The notes under the pieces: generated by a model | What the model was told of the DNA's origin: nothing | Seen by the model: the letters and a program-made list of their open reading frames with translations, nothing else | Databases searched by the model: none | Part shown: one piece after another, positions 10,259-17,637 of the stretch | Position numbering within the stretch: the first letter of the stretch is position 1 | Layout of the letters: the number at the start of each line of letters is the position of its first letter | Source of the DNA: a virus | DNA length: 22,567 nt | Strand: one strand, 5' to 3' | IMG/VR virus record: IMGVR_UViG_3300025072_000059 | Coordinates: 1 to 22,567 of that record | Translations under genes and position numbers: made by a program

Positions 10259-11593
10259 ATGGCAATAATATACACATATCCACCCGTAACCAATCCGGAC
10301 GGAACTGAATTAGTTGTAGTATCAGATACAAAAAATCAAAATGCTACTAGATTAATGTCGATTAATCAAATTGCAGGTCTAGTACCTAGTGGTGCAGGAG
10401 GTACAGTAACAAGTGTAACATTAGATTTTGATCCTTTAACAACAGGTGATACAGGATTGAGATTAGCTGGTGGAATTACAAGTCAAACTATAACTGGAAC
10501 TGGTACATTTGATGTCGGTGGTAAATTATTTGCTACACATGGAGGTACAGGACAGGACGCTTATGACCAAGGAGACATGTTATATTACGATGCTACACCG
10601 GCTACGCTAGAAATTTTAACAATTGCCTCAGCTCCTATTGGTAACGGTGACGTACTTACTATAGCTGGTGGTTTACCAACTTGGGCTACACCAGCTACAG
10701 GTATGTCTTCATGGATATTAACGGGAGATACTGGTAGTGAAACTATAACCGATGGCGAGACAGTAGATATCGAAGGTGGTACAGATATTACAACTGCAGC
10801 TGTAGTTGCAAATAAAGTTACAGTTACTCACGATGCTAATGCTCGTACAGAAACTACTGTTACTCCAGCACAATTAGCTCATGGAGCTACTTTTGATGCT
10901 ATAACTAGTGTAACTACTACTGCAACAGGACATTTAACAGCAGATACATTAACTACATATCAATTACCAGCTGGTGGTGGTGGTGGTGTAGTCGAAGCAG
11001 AAGGCATATTCACCCCTATTTTAGTAACTCAAGGACTTGATGGAGCAGGTACATTAGAAGATTTAGATGGATCACTTCCTTTCTTTGCATATGTTCAACA
11101 GTGGGGAAGATACTATATAATTAATAAACAAGTGTATATAGATTTTTATGTATCATTTGAATTAGGAAATGAACCTCCTCTTGCCCAAAATACTTTAGGT
11201 GTAAGTGCATACGATGTGACAGGTACTACGCCTGCTACTAATGTATTAGGATTACAAGCAATTGATGCTTTAGCAGCAGATCTTAATCAAACTACAACTA
11301 ATAATGCTGGAGTTGATATTACTGAAACTTTTGCTTATGGTGGAGATCCAGATAAAACTGGTTGGGATCATGCGCCTCAAGGTGGAAAATTAAATAAATT
11401 CTATGGCCACGGTGTTACTAGTAATAAATCAGTGGCATGGTTTCATTGGTTACAACAACCTATAGTAGGTGGACCCATTACAACTAATTGGAATGTAACA
11501 GAGGGCACATGGTTTAATAATGATACTACTGAAGGATTGCTAAAAGTATGTGTTGTTGCTGGTAGTTTAAATCCTATTACAATAGCTCTATAG
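10259..11593 (+). CDS. Fibre-like virion protein (444 aa)
   Basis: Gly/Thr/Val-rich protein. The N-terminus (AIIYTYPPVTNPDGTELVVV and SDTKNQNATRLMSINQIAGL) resembles the attachment end of phage fibre proteins, and the segment THGGTGQDAYDQGDMLYYDA (residues about 93-112) is a classical fibre repeat block. The middle has repeated Thr-rich strands with GGGGG at about 238-242. The C-terminal ~200 residues form a separate domain ending NPITIAL, probably exposed. It would be a tail or head fibre involved in host contact. It lies 27 nt before groEL, which may help it fold. Confidence 0.75.
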   Translation: MAIIYTYPPVTNPDGTELVVVSDTKNQNATRLMSINQIAGLVPSGAGGTVTSVTLDFDPLTTGDTGLRLAGGITSQTITGTGTFDVGGKLFATHGGTGQDAYDQGDMLYYDATPATLEILTIASAPIGNGDVLTIAGGLPTWATPATGMSSWILTGDTGSETITDGETVDIEGGTDITTAAVVANKVTVTHDANARTETTVTPAQLAHGATFDAITSVTTTATGHLTADTLTTYQLPAGGGGGVVEAEGIFTPILVTQGLDGAGTLEDLDGSLPFFAYVQQWGRYYIINKQVYIDFYVSFELGNEPPLAQNTLGVSAYDVTGTTPATNVLGLQAIDALAADLNQTTTNNAGVDITETFAYGGDPDKTGWDHAPQGGKLNKFYGHGVTSNKSVAWFHWLQQPIVGGPITTNWNVTEGTWFNNDTTEGLLKVCVVAGSLNPITIAL

Positions 11594-11620
11594 ATATAAA
11601 AAACAATTAAATTTAATTAA

Positions 11621-13180
11621 ATGACAAATGAAACAATTGTCAAACATTTAAACTTTGGTATTGATGCCCGAGACAAAGTGTTTGAGGGTATAAGAAAGCT
11701 TACGCAAGCTGTTAGCTCTACATTAGGAGCAAGTGGAAAATGTGTAATATTAGAAGATAGTAGTGGAAATCCTACAATTACTAAAGACGGGGTGACAGTT
11801 GCAGATTCTATATTATTATTAGATCCTGTAGAAAATATGGGGGCTAAATTATTAAAAGAAGCAGCACGTAAGACAGTTAAAGAAGCGGGGGATGGAACTA
11901 CAACAGCTACGGTATTAGCATATGCAATATTAGAAGAAGCATATAAATTAAATGGTAGCGTAAATAGTAGATCATTAAAAGAAGGTATAAATTCTGCTGT
12001 AGACAAAGTTATTAAGCACTTAGAAAAGAACAGTGAAAGTATTAATGGTAAAAAAATTGATCAAGTAGCTACTATTTCATCTAACAATGATAAAGTTTTA
12101 GGTGAACTGATTGGTAAAGCTTTTAGACAGGTTGATGAAACAGGTGTAGTTATAATGGAAACACATGATTTCCCCGAAACTATTGTTGAGAATGTAGAAG
12201 GTATACAATATGATAGAGGTTGGAAAAGTCCTCACTTTATAACCAATAAAGAAACACATTCTGCTGAATTAGACAAACCTTTAGTACTAATAGTTGAAAA
12301 TAACATAGAAAATATAAGGAAAATACAGAATATTTTAGAACATGTTATAAAAAATAACAAACCTCTTCTAATTATTGGTGATGCAGAGCAACAAGTGGTA
12401 TCAGCATTAGCTATGAATAAAATGAAAGGTACTTTAAAGGTAAATATCATAGATGCACCGATATATGGAGTTAGTAAAAGAGATACATTAGATGATTTAG
12501 CATTACTTACTGGAGCAACTATCATAAATGAGGATTTAGGTGATGATATGGACCTAATACAAGTAGAACACTTAGGTACATGTTTGAAATCTGTAACAAA
12601 TCAGACAGAAACTATAATACAAGTTGAAAATATTCCAGAAGAAGTTGGTAATTTAGTGAAATCTATCAAAGATCGCATAAAACAAGCTCCTCACCCAGGA
12701 ATAGTAAAGAATTTAGAGAAAAGATTAGCAAGATTATCTGCAAAAGTGGCTATTGTTAAGGTAGGTGCTAGTTCAGAAGTAGAATTAAAGGAAAAAAGAG
12801 ATAGAGTAGAGGATGCAATATGTGCTACAAAAGCCGCAATTAAAGAAGGTATTGTTCCAGGAGGAGGAATAGCTTTATTAAATGCTTCAAATGATACATC
12901 GGCAGAATCTAAAGGAGAAGAAGTTCTATTAGAAGCAATAAAAGCTCCATATAGAACAATTTTAGAAAATGCTAGTATAGATTATAGTAACTTGTCATTG
13001 AAGAATGGTAAAGGATTGAATGTGGTTACAGGAGAAACGGTAAATATGGTAAAGTCCGGAATTGTTGATCCTTTACTAGTTACTAAAAGTGCATTAAAGA
13101 ATGCGGCTTCAGTAGCTACTACTATATTGTCAACAGATTGTGTAATTAATAATTTAAGGACGCATGAGAGCAATAGGTAA
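11621..13180 (+). CDS. groEL: Phage chaperonin GroEL (Hsp60)
   Basis: This 519-residue protein aligns over its length with bacterial GroEL. Visible marks: TITKDGVTVA with Asp56 (E. coli Asp52), AGDGTTTATVLA with Asp91 (Asp87), the apical domain (about 190-375), RVEDA with the catalytic Asp398, and PGGGIALL near 413-420. It would form ATP-driven double rings to fold phage proteins in the cytoplasm. The C-terminal GGM-repeat tail is missing, and it ends INNLRTHESNR. At the substrate/GroES face some positions differ from E. coli: Tyr199 is Trp201, Tyr203 is His205, Leu234 is Gln236 (alignment by eye). It starts in AATTTAATTAAATG without Shine-Dalgarno and overlaps groES by 17 nt. Confidence 0.95.
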   Translation: MTNETIVKHLNFGIDARDKVFEGIRKLTQAVSSTLGASGKCVILEDSSGNPTITKDGVTVADSILLLDPVENMGAKLLKEAARKTVKEAGDGTTTATVLAYAILEEAYKLNGSVNSRSLKEGINSAVDKVIKHLEKNSESINGKKIDQVATISSNNDKVLGELIGKAFRQVDETGVVIMETHDFPETIVENVEGIQYDRGWKSPHFITNKETHSAELDKPLVLIVENNIENIRKIQNILEHVIKNNKPLLIIGDAEQQVVSALAMNKMKGTLKVNIIDAPIYGVSKRDTLDDLALLTGATIINEDLGDDMDLIQVEHLGTCLKSVTNQTETIIQVENIPEEVGNLVKSIKDRIKQAPHPGIVKNLEKRLARLSAKVAIVKVGASSEVELKEKRDRVEDAICATKAAIKEGIVPGGGIALLNASNDTSAESKGEEVLLEAIKAPYRTILENASIDYSNLSLKNGKGLNVVTGETVNMVKSGIVDPLLVTKSALKNAASVATTILSTDCVINNLRTHESNR

Positions 13181-13424
13181 ATACATAGTAATAGAAGATA
13201 TTAAAGTTGAAGACAGTAAAACCAAAGGAGGTTTACTACTTACTGAATCACATAGAGAAGATATTAGATACCGGCAAGGTAAAGTACTAAATATAGGTAC
13301 AGATGTAGTAGGTGTTAAAGATGGTGATGATATATATTATGATAAACAAGCTGGTTTTAAATTAGAAGTAAAAAAAGATATATATAAAGTAATAAAAGAA
13401 CATGATGTAGTAATTGTGTTATAA
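13164..13424 (+). CDS. groES: Phage co-chaperonin GroES (Hsp10)
   Basis: This 86-residue protein has the GroES fold signature. The N-terminal strand is RAIGKYIVIEDI. The mobile loop around residues 17-33 (DSKTKGGLLLTESHRED) has GGLLL in place of the usual GGIVL hydrophobic tripeptide that docks to GroEL. The C-terminal strand is HDVVIVL. The usual 'roof' hairpin seems to be missing between GTDVVGV and KDGDDIYYD, as in some phage co-chaperonins such as T4 gp31. It caps the GroEL ring. It lies downstream of groEL, the reverse of the common bacterial order. AAGGA lies 4 nt before the ATG, one of few Shine-Dalgarno-like sites here. Confidence 0.93.
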   Translation: MRAIGKYIVIEDIKVEDSKTKGGLLLTESHREDIRYRQGKVLNIGTDVVGVKDGDDIYYDKQAGFKLEVKKDIYKVIKEHDVVIVL

Positions 13425-13434
13425 AACAATAATT

Positions 13435-13776
13435 ATGGGGCATAGGAAAAAAAGAATGCAAGATATGGTTACGCAAGTAAACAATAACAGTAATGGCAAA
13501 GGCAATATACTAAGTCCAGCTATACAACCATGGGATACTGTGTCTGCACCTAGAAAAAAAAGTGAAGCTAAAAAAGAAGGTGAACATGGACCTACATATA
13601 TACGTAACCCTGATAAAATTGTAAATAAAGAAACAGGATTAAAAAAAGAAGAATATATTCGTTCTGGTGATAGACGGAAAAAGCGAAAGCAAAAAGTAGC
13701 TGAACTTGGTGTATTTGCAAGCGGCGCAATGACCATGTTTGGTAAAGATATTAAAAGAGTAATAAAAAATAGATAA
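13435..13776 (+). CDS. Hypothetical basic protein (113 aa)
   Basis: I start at the ATG at 13435 (MGHRKKRMQDMVTQVNNN), in the recurrent late-module context ATAATTATGG, rather than at an upstream TTG. The protein is rich in Lys, Arg, Asn and Gly with a disordered middle (SAPRKKSEAKKEGEHG) and a C-terminal FASGAMTMFGKDIKR segment. It would be a virion or DNA-associated protein by context. No family recognised. Confidence 0.65.
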   Translation: MGHRKKRMQDMVTQVNNNSNGKGNILSPAIQPWDTVSAPRKKSEAKKEGEHGPTYIRNPDKIVNKETGLKKEEYIRSGDRRKKRKQKVAELGVFASGAMTMFGKDIKRVIKNR

Positions 13777-13791
13777 CACAAAATAAAAAAA

Positions 13792-14178
13792 ATGAACAAT
13801 CCAAAAAATGCAGGAATGCAAAAATTAACAGACAAGATAATGAGAGGTGGTGCAAGTCCAACAACGCAAAGAAAAGTTACATATACAAATGTATCTCAAT
13901 CTGGACATGAAGATCCAGATAAAGATCATGATTATTCAGTAACTCAGAAGGATATCACAAGAGGAGTTAGGGATGATAGAAGTAATAAGTCCAGAACCAA
14001 AAGAAAAACCGTTGAAATTAATGAAGACTCTTGGGTTCCAGACGATAAATTCCAAAAAACTGTAAATGTAATTAAACATACTAAACATGGGGAGAAGCGT
14101 AAAACCAAAACAAAAACAATATCAAAGAAAAGAGGACAACGTATACAAGCAAGACATAGAAGAAAAGCCGGAGAGTGA
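13792..14178 (+). CDS. Hypothetical basic protein (128 aa)
   Basis: Starts MNNPKNAGMQKLTDKIMRGG. Mostly disordered and charged, and strongly basic at the C-terminus (KTKTISKKRGQRIQARHRRK). Likely a nucleic-acid-associated or virion protein by composition and place. The stop TGA overlaps the GTG start of the next gene by 4 nt (GTGA). Confidence 0.65.
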   Translation: MNNPKNAGMQKLTDKIMRGGASPTTQRKVTYTNVSQSGHEDPDKDHDYSVTQKDITRGVRDDRSNKSRTKRKTVEINEDSWVPDDKFQKTVNVIKHTKHGEKRKTKTKTISKKRGQRIQARHRRKAGE

Positions 14179-14603
14179 GAAAACTCACTTCAAAAGATCT
14201 AAAAGAATTAAATTTACTTAAACATTATAGAATTGTACGTAAATGGGCTTGTCGAATGTGTAATATTAAAGATGCAGACCTAGAACTTCTAATATATTTA
14301 GATTCTATAGATTATTTTACAAAAGATGATTTTAAAAAAGGTACATACTCTTACAGTTGGGACAACAGGCGCTGGAACAGATTATTAAAAGAGGGTTGGA
14401 TCGTAGTTTGGCGAAAGCGAAATAGGACAACACAAAAATACAATATCTACAAAGTTTCCTTCAAGTGCAAGCAACTAATAAGCCGAATGTACCGAATTAT
14501 GCTCGGAGAAGAGGACATACCCACTTTATCAAAAGTTGATAAATATTCTGATAAAGTGCTAATGTCTTCAATTAAAAATGTTAACAAAGATAAAACAAGA
14601 TAA
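14175..14603 (+). CDS. Winged-helix-like DNA-binding protein (142 aa)
   Basis: GTG start overlapping the previous stop. After RKLTSKDLKELN, residues about 28-110 resemble a MarR-type winged helix: a helix LELLIYLDSIDYFTKDDF, a recognition-type helix WDNRRWNRLLKEGWIVVWRK and a wing RNRTTQKYNIYKVS, then a helix KQLISRMYRIMLGEEDIP. It probably binds DNA and could regulate the late module or coat phage DNA. Conclusive fold assignment needs structure comparison. A truncated copy of its first residues is at 14971-15003. Confidence 0.6.
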   Translation: MRKLTSKDLKELNLLKHYRIVRKWACRMCNIKDADLELLIYLDSIDYFTKDDFKKGTYSYSWDNRRWNRLLKEGWIVVWRKRNRTTQKYNIYKVSFKCKQLISRMYRIMLGEEDIPTLSKVDKYSDKVLMSSIKNVNKDKTR

Positions 14604-14605
14604 TT

Positions 14606-14974
14606 ATGTCACCATTAAAACAATTAACAAACGTTTCACCAGGATCCACATTATTGCCCGGATCAATAGAAAAAGCTGCAGCGGCACAAACATATAGAAA
14701 TTTGGCTGGAAATGTACCTCCTTCAAATAATTTAGCAGAAAATACACCAGTAAATGCAGGAACTCCACCAACTCAACCTTTAGCTAATGCAGAATTAAAT
14801 ATGCAAGTTAATCCAGGGGCTGTTCCACCAGATCAAATGAATCCGGCTTCTCCAGTAGCTCAAAGTAGTGCAAGAATACAAAGACGAACTAGAAGAAGAG
14901 CATTACGTGAACAAAAAAGAGCTTCAAAAACATCTGGTTGTAATAGAGGGAGTTGTTCGGGAGGTCGTCGTTGA
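14606..14974 (+). CDS. Pro/Asn/Ala-rich protein with cysteine C-terminus (122 aa)
   Basis: Low-complexity, probably disordered for about 90 residues (NVPPSNNLAENTPVNAGTPP), then a basic segment RIQRRTRRRALREQKR and the ending SGCNRGSCSGGRR. The GCxxGxC end recurs in the 17638-18294 protein. It starts in GATAATTATG context, right after the winged-helix gene. A virion-linked or linker function is possible. No known family. Confidence 0.6.
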   Translation: MSPLKQLTNVSPGSTLLPGSIEKAAAAQTYRNLAGNVPPSNNLAENTPVNAGTPPTQPLANAELNMQVNPGAVPPDQMNPASPVAQSSARIQRRTRRRALREQKRASKTSGCNRGSCSGGRR

Positions 14975-15003
14975 TTAGAAAATTAACATCAAAAGATTTA
15001 TAA
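14971..15003 (+). pseudogene. Truncated duplicate of the winged-helix gene start
   Basis: TTG-initiated frame reading (M)IRKLTSKDL then TAA, against (M)RKLTSKDLKEL at 14175. As in the intact copy, the start codon overlaps the TGA stop of the preceding basic-tailed gene. The nucleotides match at most positions (AAAAGAT shared). It looks like the remnant of a tandem duplication, ended by a premature stop at the eleventh codon. Confidence 0.55.
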
Positions 15004-15022
15004 ACTATAAAATATTAAAATT

Positions 15023-15160
15023 ATGCCATCACAAGGACAAACTCAGAAACCAGCAGGAAAAGTAAACGATATAAAAACTAAACCTGTTAAGAATATACCA
15101 TTACCAGGACAAGAATATCCTATATATAAAGGAAACGCTGTTTTAAGAGCTAATAAATAA
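15023..15160 (+). CDS. Hypothetical 45-residue protein
   Basis: Reads MPSQGQTQKPAGKVNDIKTK then PVKNIPLPGQEYPIYKGNAV, a polar, Pro/Lys-rich, probably disordered mini-protein. The start is in the late-module context AAAATTATG. It lies 5 nt before the holin candidate. No family recognised. Confidence 0.55.
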   Translation: MPSQGQTQKPAGKVNDIKTKPVKNIPLPGQEYPIYKGNAVLRANK

Positions 15161-15165
15161 TCGTT

Positions 15166-15342
15166 ATGGAAATAGCAGATACAATAAAAGTATATGCGCT
15201 AAATACAGGTGCATTTATGGCTAGTTGTTGTGATTGGTTGGAACCAACATTGAAAATAGCATTATTAGGGGCTACATTAGGATACACTTTACATAAGTGG
15301 TACTTGTTAAAGAAATCAAAAAAGAATGAGGCAAATAAATAA
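15166..15342 (+). CDS. Holin candidate (58 aa)
   Basis: Reads MEIADTIKVYALNTGAFMAS, then CCDWLEPTLKIALLGATLGY, TLHKWYLL and a basic tail KKSKKNEANK. One clear membrane span around residues 29-47 and a possible weaker segment at 9-22 give a small holin-like layout. The endolysin gene overlaps its 3' end by 17 nt, a common holin-endolysin arrangement. It would permeabilise the inner membrane to release the amidase. The call rests on size, span and neighbour, not on sequence family. Confidence 0.55.
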   Translation: MEIADTIKVYALNTGAFMASCCDWLEPTLKIALLGATLGYTLHKWYLLKKSKKNEANK

Positions 15343-15739
15343 ATTAATTGTACATTGTTCTGCTACTAGAGAAGGTCAAAACATTCCTGTAGAAACCATT
15401 AAAAAATGGCATGTAGAAGGTAATGGATGGAGTGATATAGGTTATCATTTTTATATTGACTTAGAAGGAAATATATTTAAAGGTAGAGATATTGCTAAAA
15501 TGGGGGCGCATTGTAAAGGACATAATAGAAATTCAATAGGTATATGTTATTGCGGTGGTGTTGAAGTAGATGGTAAAACGCCTAAAGATACTAGAAATTA
15601 TGAGCAAATAGAAGCTTTATTATGTGTACTTAGAACTTTAAAAGCTATGTACCCTGAAGCATGTATACATTCTCATAATGATTTTGCAAATAAAGCATGC
15701 CCATCTTTTGATGCAACATGTGAATATGAAAGCCTATAA
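15326..15739 (+). CDS. N-acetylmuramoyl-L-alanine amidase (endolysin, Amidase_2 family)
   Basis: 137 residues, about the size of T7 lysozyme-type amidases. Zinc ligands are visible: His10 in IVHCSATR, His117 in HSHNDF, and Cys125 in KACPSFD. Tyr40 and Lys123 match the catalytic Tyr and Lys of the family. The core also shows GWSDIGYHFYIDLEGNIFKG and RNSIGICYCGG. It cleaves the amide bond between N-acetylmuramic acid and L-alanine in peptidoglycan. It has no signal peptide, so export depends on a holin, probably the gene it overlaps. The start ATG at 15326 leaves the conserved core intact. Confidence 0.93.
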   Translation: MRQINKLIVHCSATREGQNIPVETIKKWHVEGNGWSDIGYHFYIDLEGNIFKGRDIAKMGAHCKGHNRNSIGICYCGGVEVDGKTPKDTRNYEQIEALLCVLRTLKAMYPEACIHSHNDFANKACPSFDATCEYESL

Positions 15740-15740
15740 A

Positions 15741-16004
15741 ATGACTAAATTAACAAAAAAACAAAGAAAAGATCAATCCAAAGAAGGAGGATCTAATGCT
15801 GGGGAATATCCCAATGTAAAAGTATTTTGTGGTCCAGCTGGTGGAGCTCCAGAAGGTACATATCCAGTTAATACTATAAAAAGAGGTAAATCTGCTATTA
15901 AATTAGCTCATAATGCCCCTAATCCTAAAGGAATTATAAATTGTGTATATGGACATTATCCATCACTAAAGGCACAAAGAGAAGATAGAAAATCAAAAAA
16001 ATAA
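15741..16004 (+). CDS. Conserved phage protein with AHNAPNPKGI motif (87 aa)
   Basis: I place the start at 15741 (MTKLTKKQRKDQSKEGG), just after the amidase stop. A longer frame from 15678 would overlap the amidase. The core reads FCGPAGGAPEGTYPVNTIKR then GKSAIKLAHNAPNPKGI and INCVYGHYPSL. The pattern YPV-n-ARxAixxAh..pnP.gI..aV...yP resembles a short region repeatedly found in phage and capsid-associated proteins. A virion or assembly role fits the location. Function not established. Confidence 0.6.
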   Translation: MTKLTKKQRKDQSKEGGSNAGEYPNVKVFCGPAGGAPEGTYPVNTIKRGKSAIKLAHNAPNPKGIINCVYGHYPSLKAQREDRKSKK

Positions 16005-16007
16005 AAA

Positions 16008-16160
16008 ATGGAAAAAATTAAAAAAGTAGTTAGTGCACCACTATTTCAATCAGGTTTAGCTGGTGGAATAGGAATATTAATATTAATGCAAGGAAATGTA
16101 TTATACTCAGGTATAGCGTTTGGTATTGGTATAGGTAAATTTTTTGACGCTTTTAAATAG
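16008..16160 (+). CDS. Small membrane protein (50 aa)
   Basis: Reads MEKIKKVVSAPLFQSGLAGG then IGILILMQGNVLYSGIAFGI. Two hydrophobic, Gly-rich segments (about 14-27 and 31-43) follow a basic start. It may be a second holin or a virion membrane-active peptide. It sits 3 nt after the preceding gene and ends in TAG. No family recognised. Confidence 0.5.
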   Translation: MEKIKKVVSAPLFQSGLAGGIGILILMQGNVLYSGIAFGIGIGKFFDAFK

Positions 16161-16176
16161 TGTAAAATAAAATCAA

Positions 16177-16362
16177 ATGAAATCAAAAGGAATAGGTACT
16201 AAAATATATGAAGTTAATAAAAAACTAGGTATAAATAAAGTTGCTAATGGTATTGCAAACGCGGTTGGGAAAGAAGATTGTGGTTGTAAGAAAAGAGCAC
16301 AACAGTTAGATAATGTTCAAAATAAACTAGCTAGTATGTTTCAAGGTAATAAAAATAAATAA
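16177..16362 (+). CDS. Small conserved protein with DCGCKKR motif (61 aa)
   Basis: Basic start MKSKGIGTKIYEVNKKLGIN, a hydrophobic helix NKVANGIANAVG, then KEDCGCKKRAQQLDNV and a basic end. The motif [ED]DCGCxKRxxxL recurs in small proteins of Bacteroidota phages, placed in the structural module. The paired Cys may bind metal or make a disulfide. Function unknown. Confidence 0.6.
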   Translation: MKSKGIGTKIYEVNKKLGINKVANGIANAVGKEDCGCKKRAQQLDNVQNKLASMFQGNKNK

Positions 16363-16364
16363 TT

Positions 16365-16715
16365 ATGGCATTCCGTTTAAAACCCCCTTACCCATTATTT
16401 CCTACTTCTATATATAAAATAAACGAAGAAGATGGAGTAAATGGAAGAGCCAATAAAAATGGAACTATAACTATAAATAGTAATATAAATGATCCTGCTC
16501 AAGAAGCTAATACTATATCACATGAACAAATACATGTTGATCAAATGAAAGCTGGGGAATTAGATTATGAAGATAATAGTTTAACTTGGAAGGGGAAAAC
16601 TTATCCTAGAAAAAACGGTAAAATAAAATATAAAGGTAAGTGGATACCAGAAGGTTCTAAAAAATTTCCTTGGGAAGCAGAAGCTTTTAATAAAGAAATT
16701 CCTTTAAAAAGATAA
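16365..16715 (+). CDS. Putative small zinc-metalloprotease-like protein (HEQIH)
   Basis: 116 residues. HEQIH (residues 53-57) fits the HExxH zinc-protease signature within ISHEQIHVDQMKAGE, and a later Glu in KKFPWEAEAF (about 104-106) could be the third ligand. Small HExxH proteins of this kind occur in phages and are predicted to bind zinc. Activity is not shown. The N-terminus MAFRLKPPYP is similar to MAFKMKPRDG of the next protein. It starts in AAATAATTATGG context. It could act in virion assembly or modify a virion protein. Confidence 0.6.
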   Translation: MAFRLKPPYPLFPTSIYKINEEDGVNGRANKNGTITINSNINDPAQEANTISHEQIHVDQMKAGELDYEDNSLTWKGKTYPRKNGKIKYKGKWIPEGSKKFPWEAEAFNKEIPLKR

Positions 16716-16718
16716 ATT

Positions 16719-17429
16719 ATGGCATTTAAAATGAAACCAAGAGATGGTAAAAAAACTAATCCATATTCCGGGTTACTAAAAAGAGGATTAATTAACAATT
16801 CTGCATTAAGGCAAGAAGCATTAGACTATAAAGAGATTTCTAGAGTAAGAAATAAAGACGATAATTCAACTACCGTTAACTTAGAAGCGGACCGTCCTAC
16901 TTATGCAGAAACAGGTGTTGATCCAGCTGAAGCTCAAGCTTATTGGGACGCTAATCCAGATAAATATGAAGAATATAAAAATAAATATAAAAAGAAAATA
17001 ATAATACCCGATACATCAAAAACTAAAAAGACAACAACAACAACGACAAAACCTGTTGAATTTAAGGCAAAACCTATTCATACTATACATTCTCAAAGAA
17101 ACGTGGATTATGATGTTTACAAAGGAGATAGAGATGAATCAGGTGACAAGATTATGATTGAAGGTTCAACTTCACAACATTCTGGAACTGAAGAATTTGA
17201 AACAGGTCAATCACAAGTTGATTTAGAAAATCCAAATCCAATCAAGCAAGAGAACGCAAAAGCAGTGGAGAAAATTTATCAAGGTAACGCCGCAAGAGCA
17301 GTGAAAAAATTTGGCGCTTTACCAAGTTCTTCTAGTAGATCATTAGGAGTAGAAAGTTTTGCTACAAGCGGTTCAACATTACCAGAATTTGTAATTGAAA
17401 CCAAAGGCACCACGAAAAAGAAAAAATGA
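16719..17429 (+). CDS. Hypothetical virion-type protein, MAFKMKP start (236 aa)
   Basis: Charged, largely disordered protein with a Thr-rich linker (KTKKTTTTTTKPVEF, about 102-116), then more structured segments IHTIHSQRNVDYDVYKGD and IKQENAKAVEKIYQGNAARAV. The end, STLPEFVIETKGTTKKKK, is basic. It shares the start MAF-K/R-x-KP with the 16365-16715 protein. Overlaps the next gene by 4 nt. Role in the virion inferred from location only. Confidence 0.6.
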   Translation: MAFKMKPRDGKKTNPYSGLLKRGLINNSALRQEALDYKEISRVRNKDDNSTTVNLEADRPTYAETGVDPAEAQAYWDANPDKYEEYKNKYKKKIIIPDTSKTKKTTTTTTKPVEFKAKPIHTIHSQRNVDYDVYKGDRDESGDKIMIEGSTSQHSGTEEFETGQSQVDLENPNPIKQENAKAVEKIYQGNAARAVKKFGALPSSSSRSLGVESFATSGSTLPEFVIETKGTTKKKK

Positions 17430-17635
17430 AAAAATCAACAACTGGATATAAAAGAAATAGTAAAGATATTAATCAACCAAGTAATATAATACCTGGTGGA
17501 GATATTACTATGGAGGGTGTTGATTTTAAAGTATTAGGTACAGATGATAGAGGTTATACAAAAGTTATGTATCCTGGTTATACATATAATTTTAGACATG
17601 CAAAGTGGGTTAAAGAAACTCCAATAAATAAATAA
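17426..17635 (+). CDS. Conserved small phage protein, IPxGxITMxxVxFxVLG family
   Basis: 69 residues with NIIPGGDITMEGVDFKVLGT, DDRGYTKVMYPGYTYNFRHA and a C-terminal KETPIN. The pattern ITMxxVxFxVxGxDxxGxxxMMxPGxxYxF is familiar from many phages of Bacteroidota and marine samples as a short structural-module protein. Its function is unknown. The start overlaps the previous gene, and it lies 2 nt before the 17638-18294 gene. Confidence 0.7.
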   Translation: MKKSTTGYKRNSKDINQPSNIIPGGDITMEGVDFKVLGTDDRGYTKVMYPGYTYNFRHAKWVKETPINK

Positions 17636-17637
17636 TT

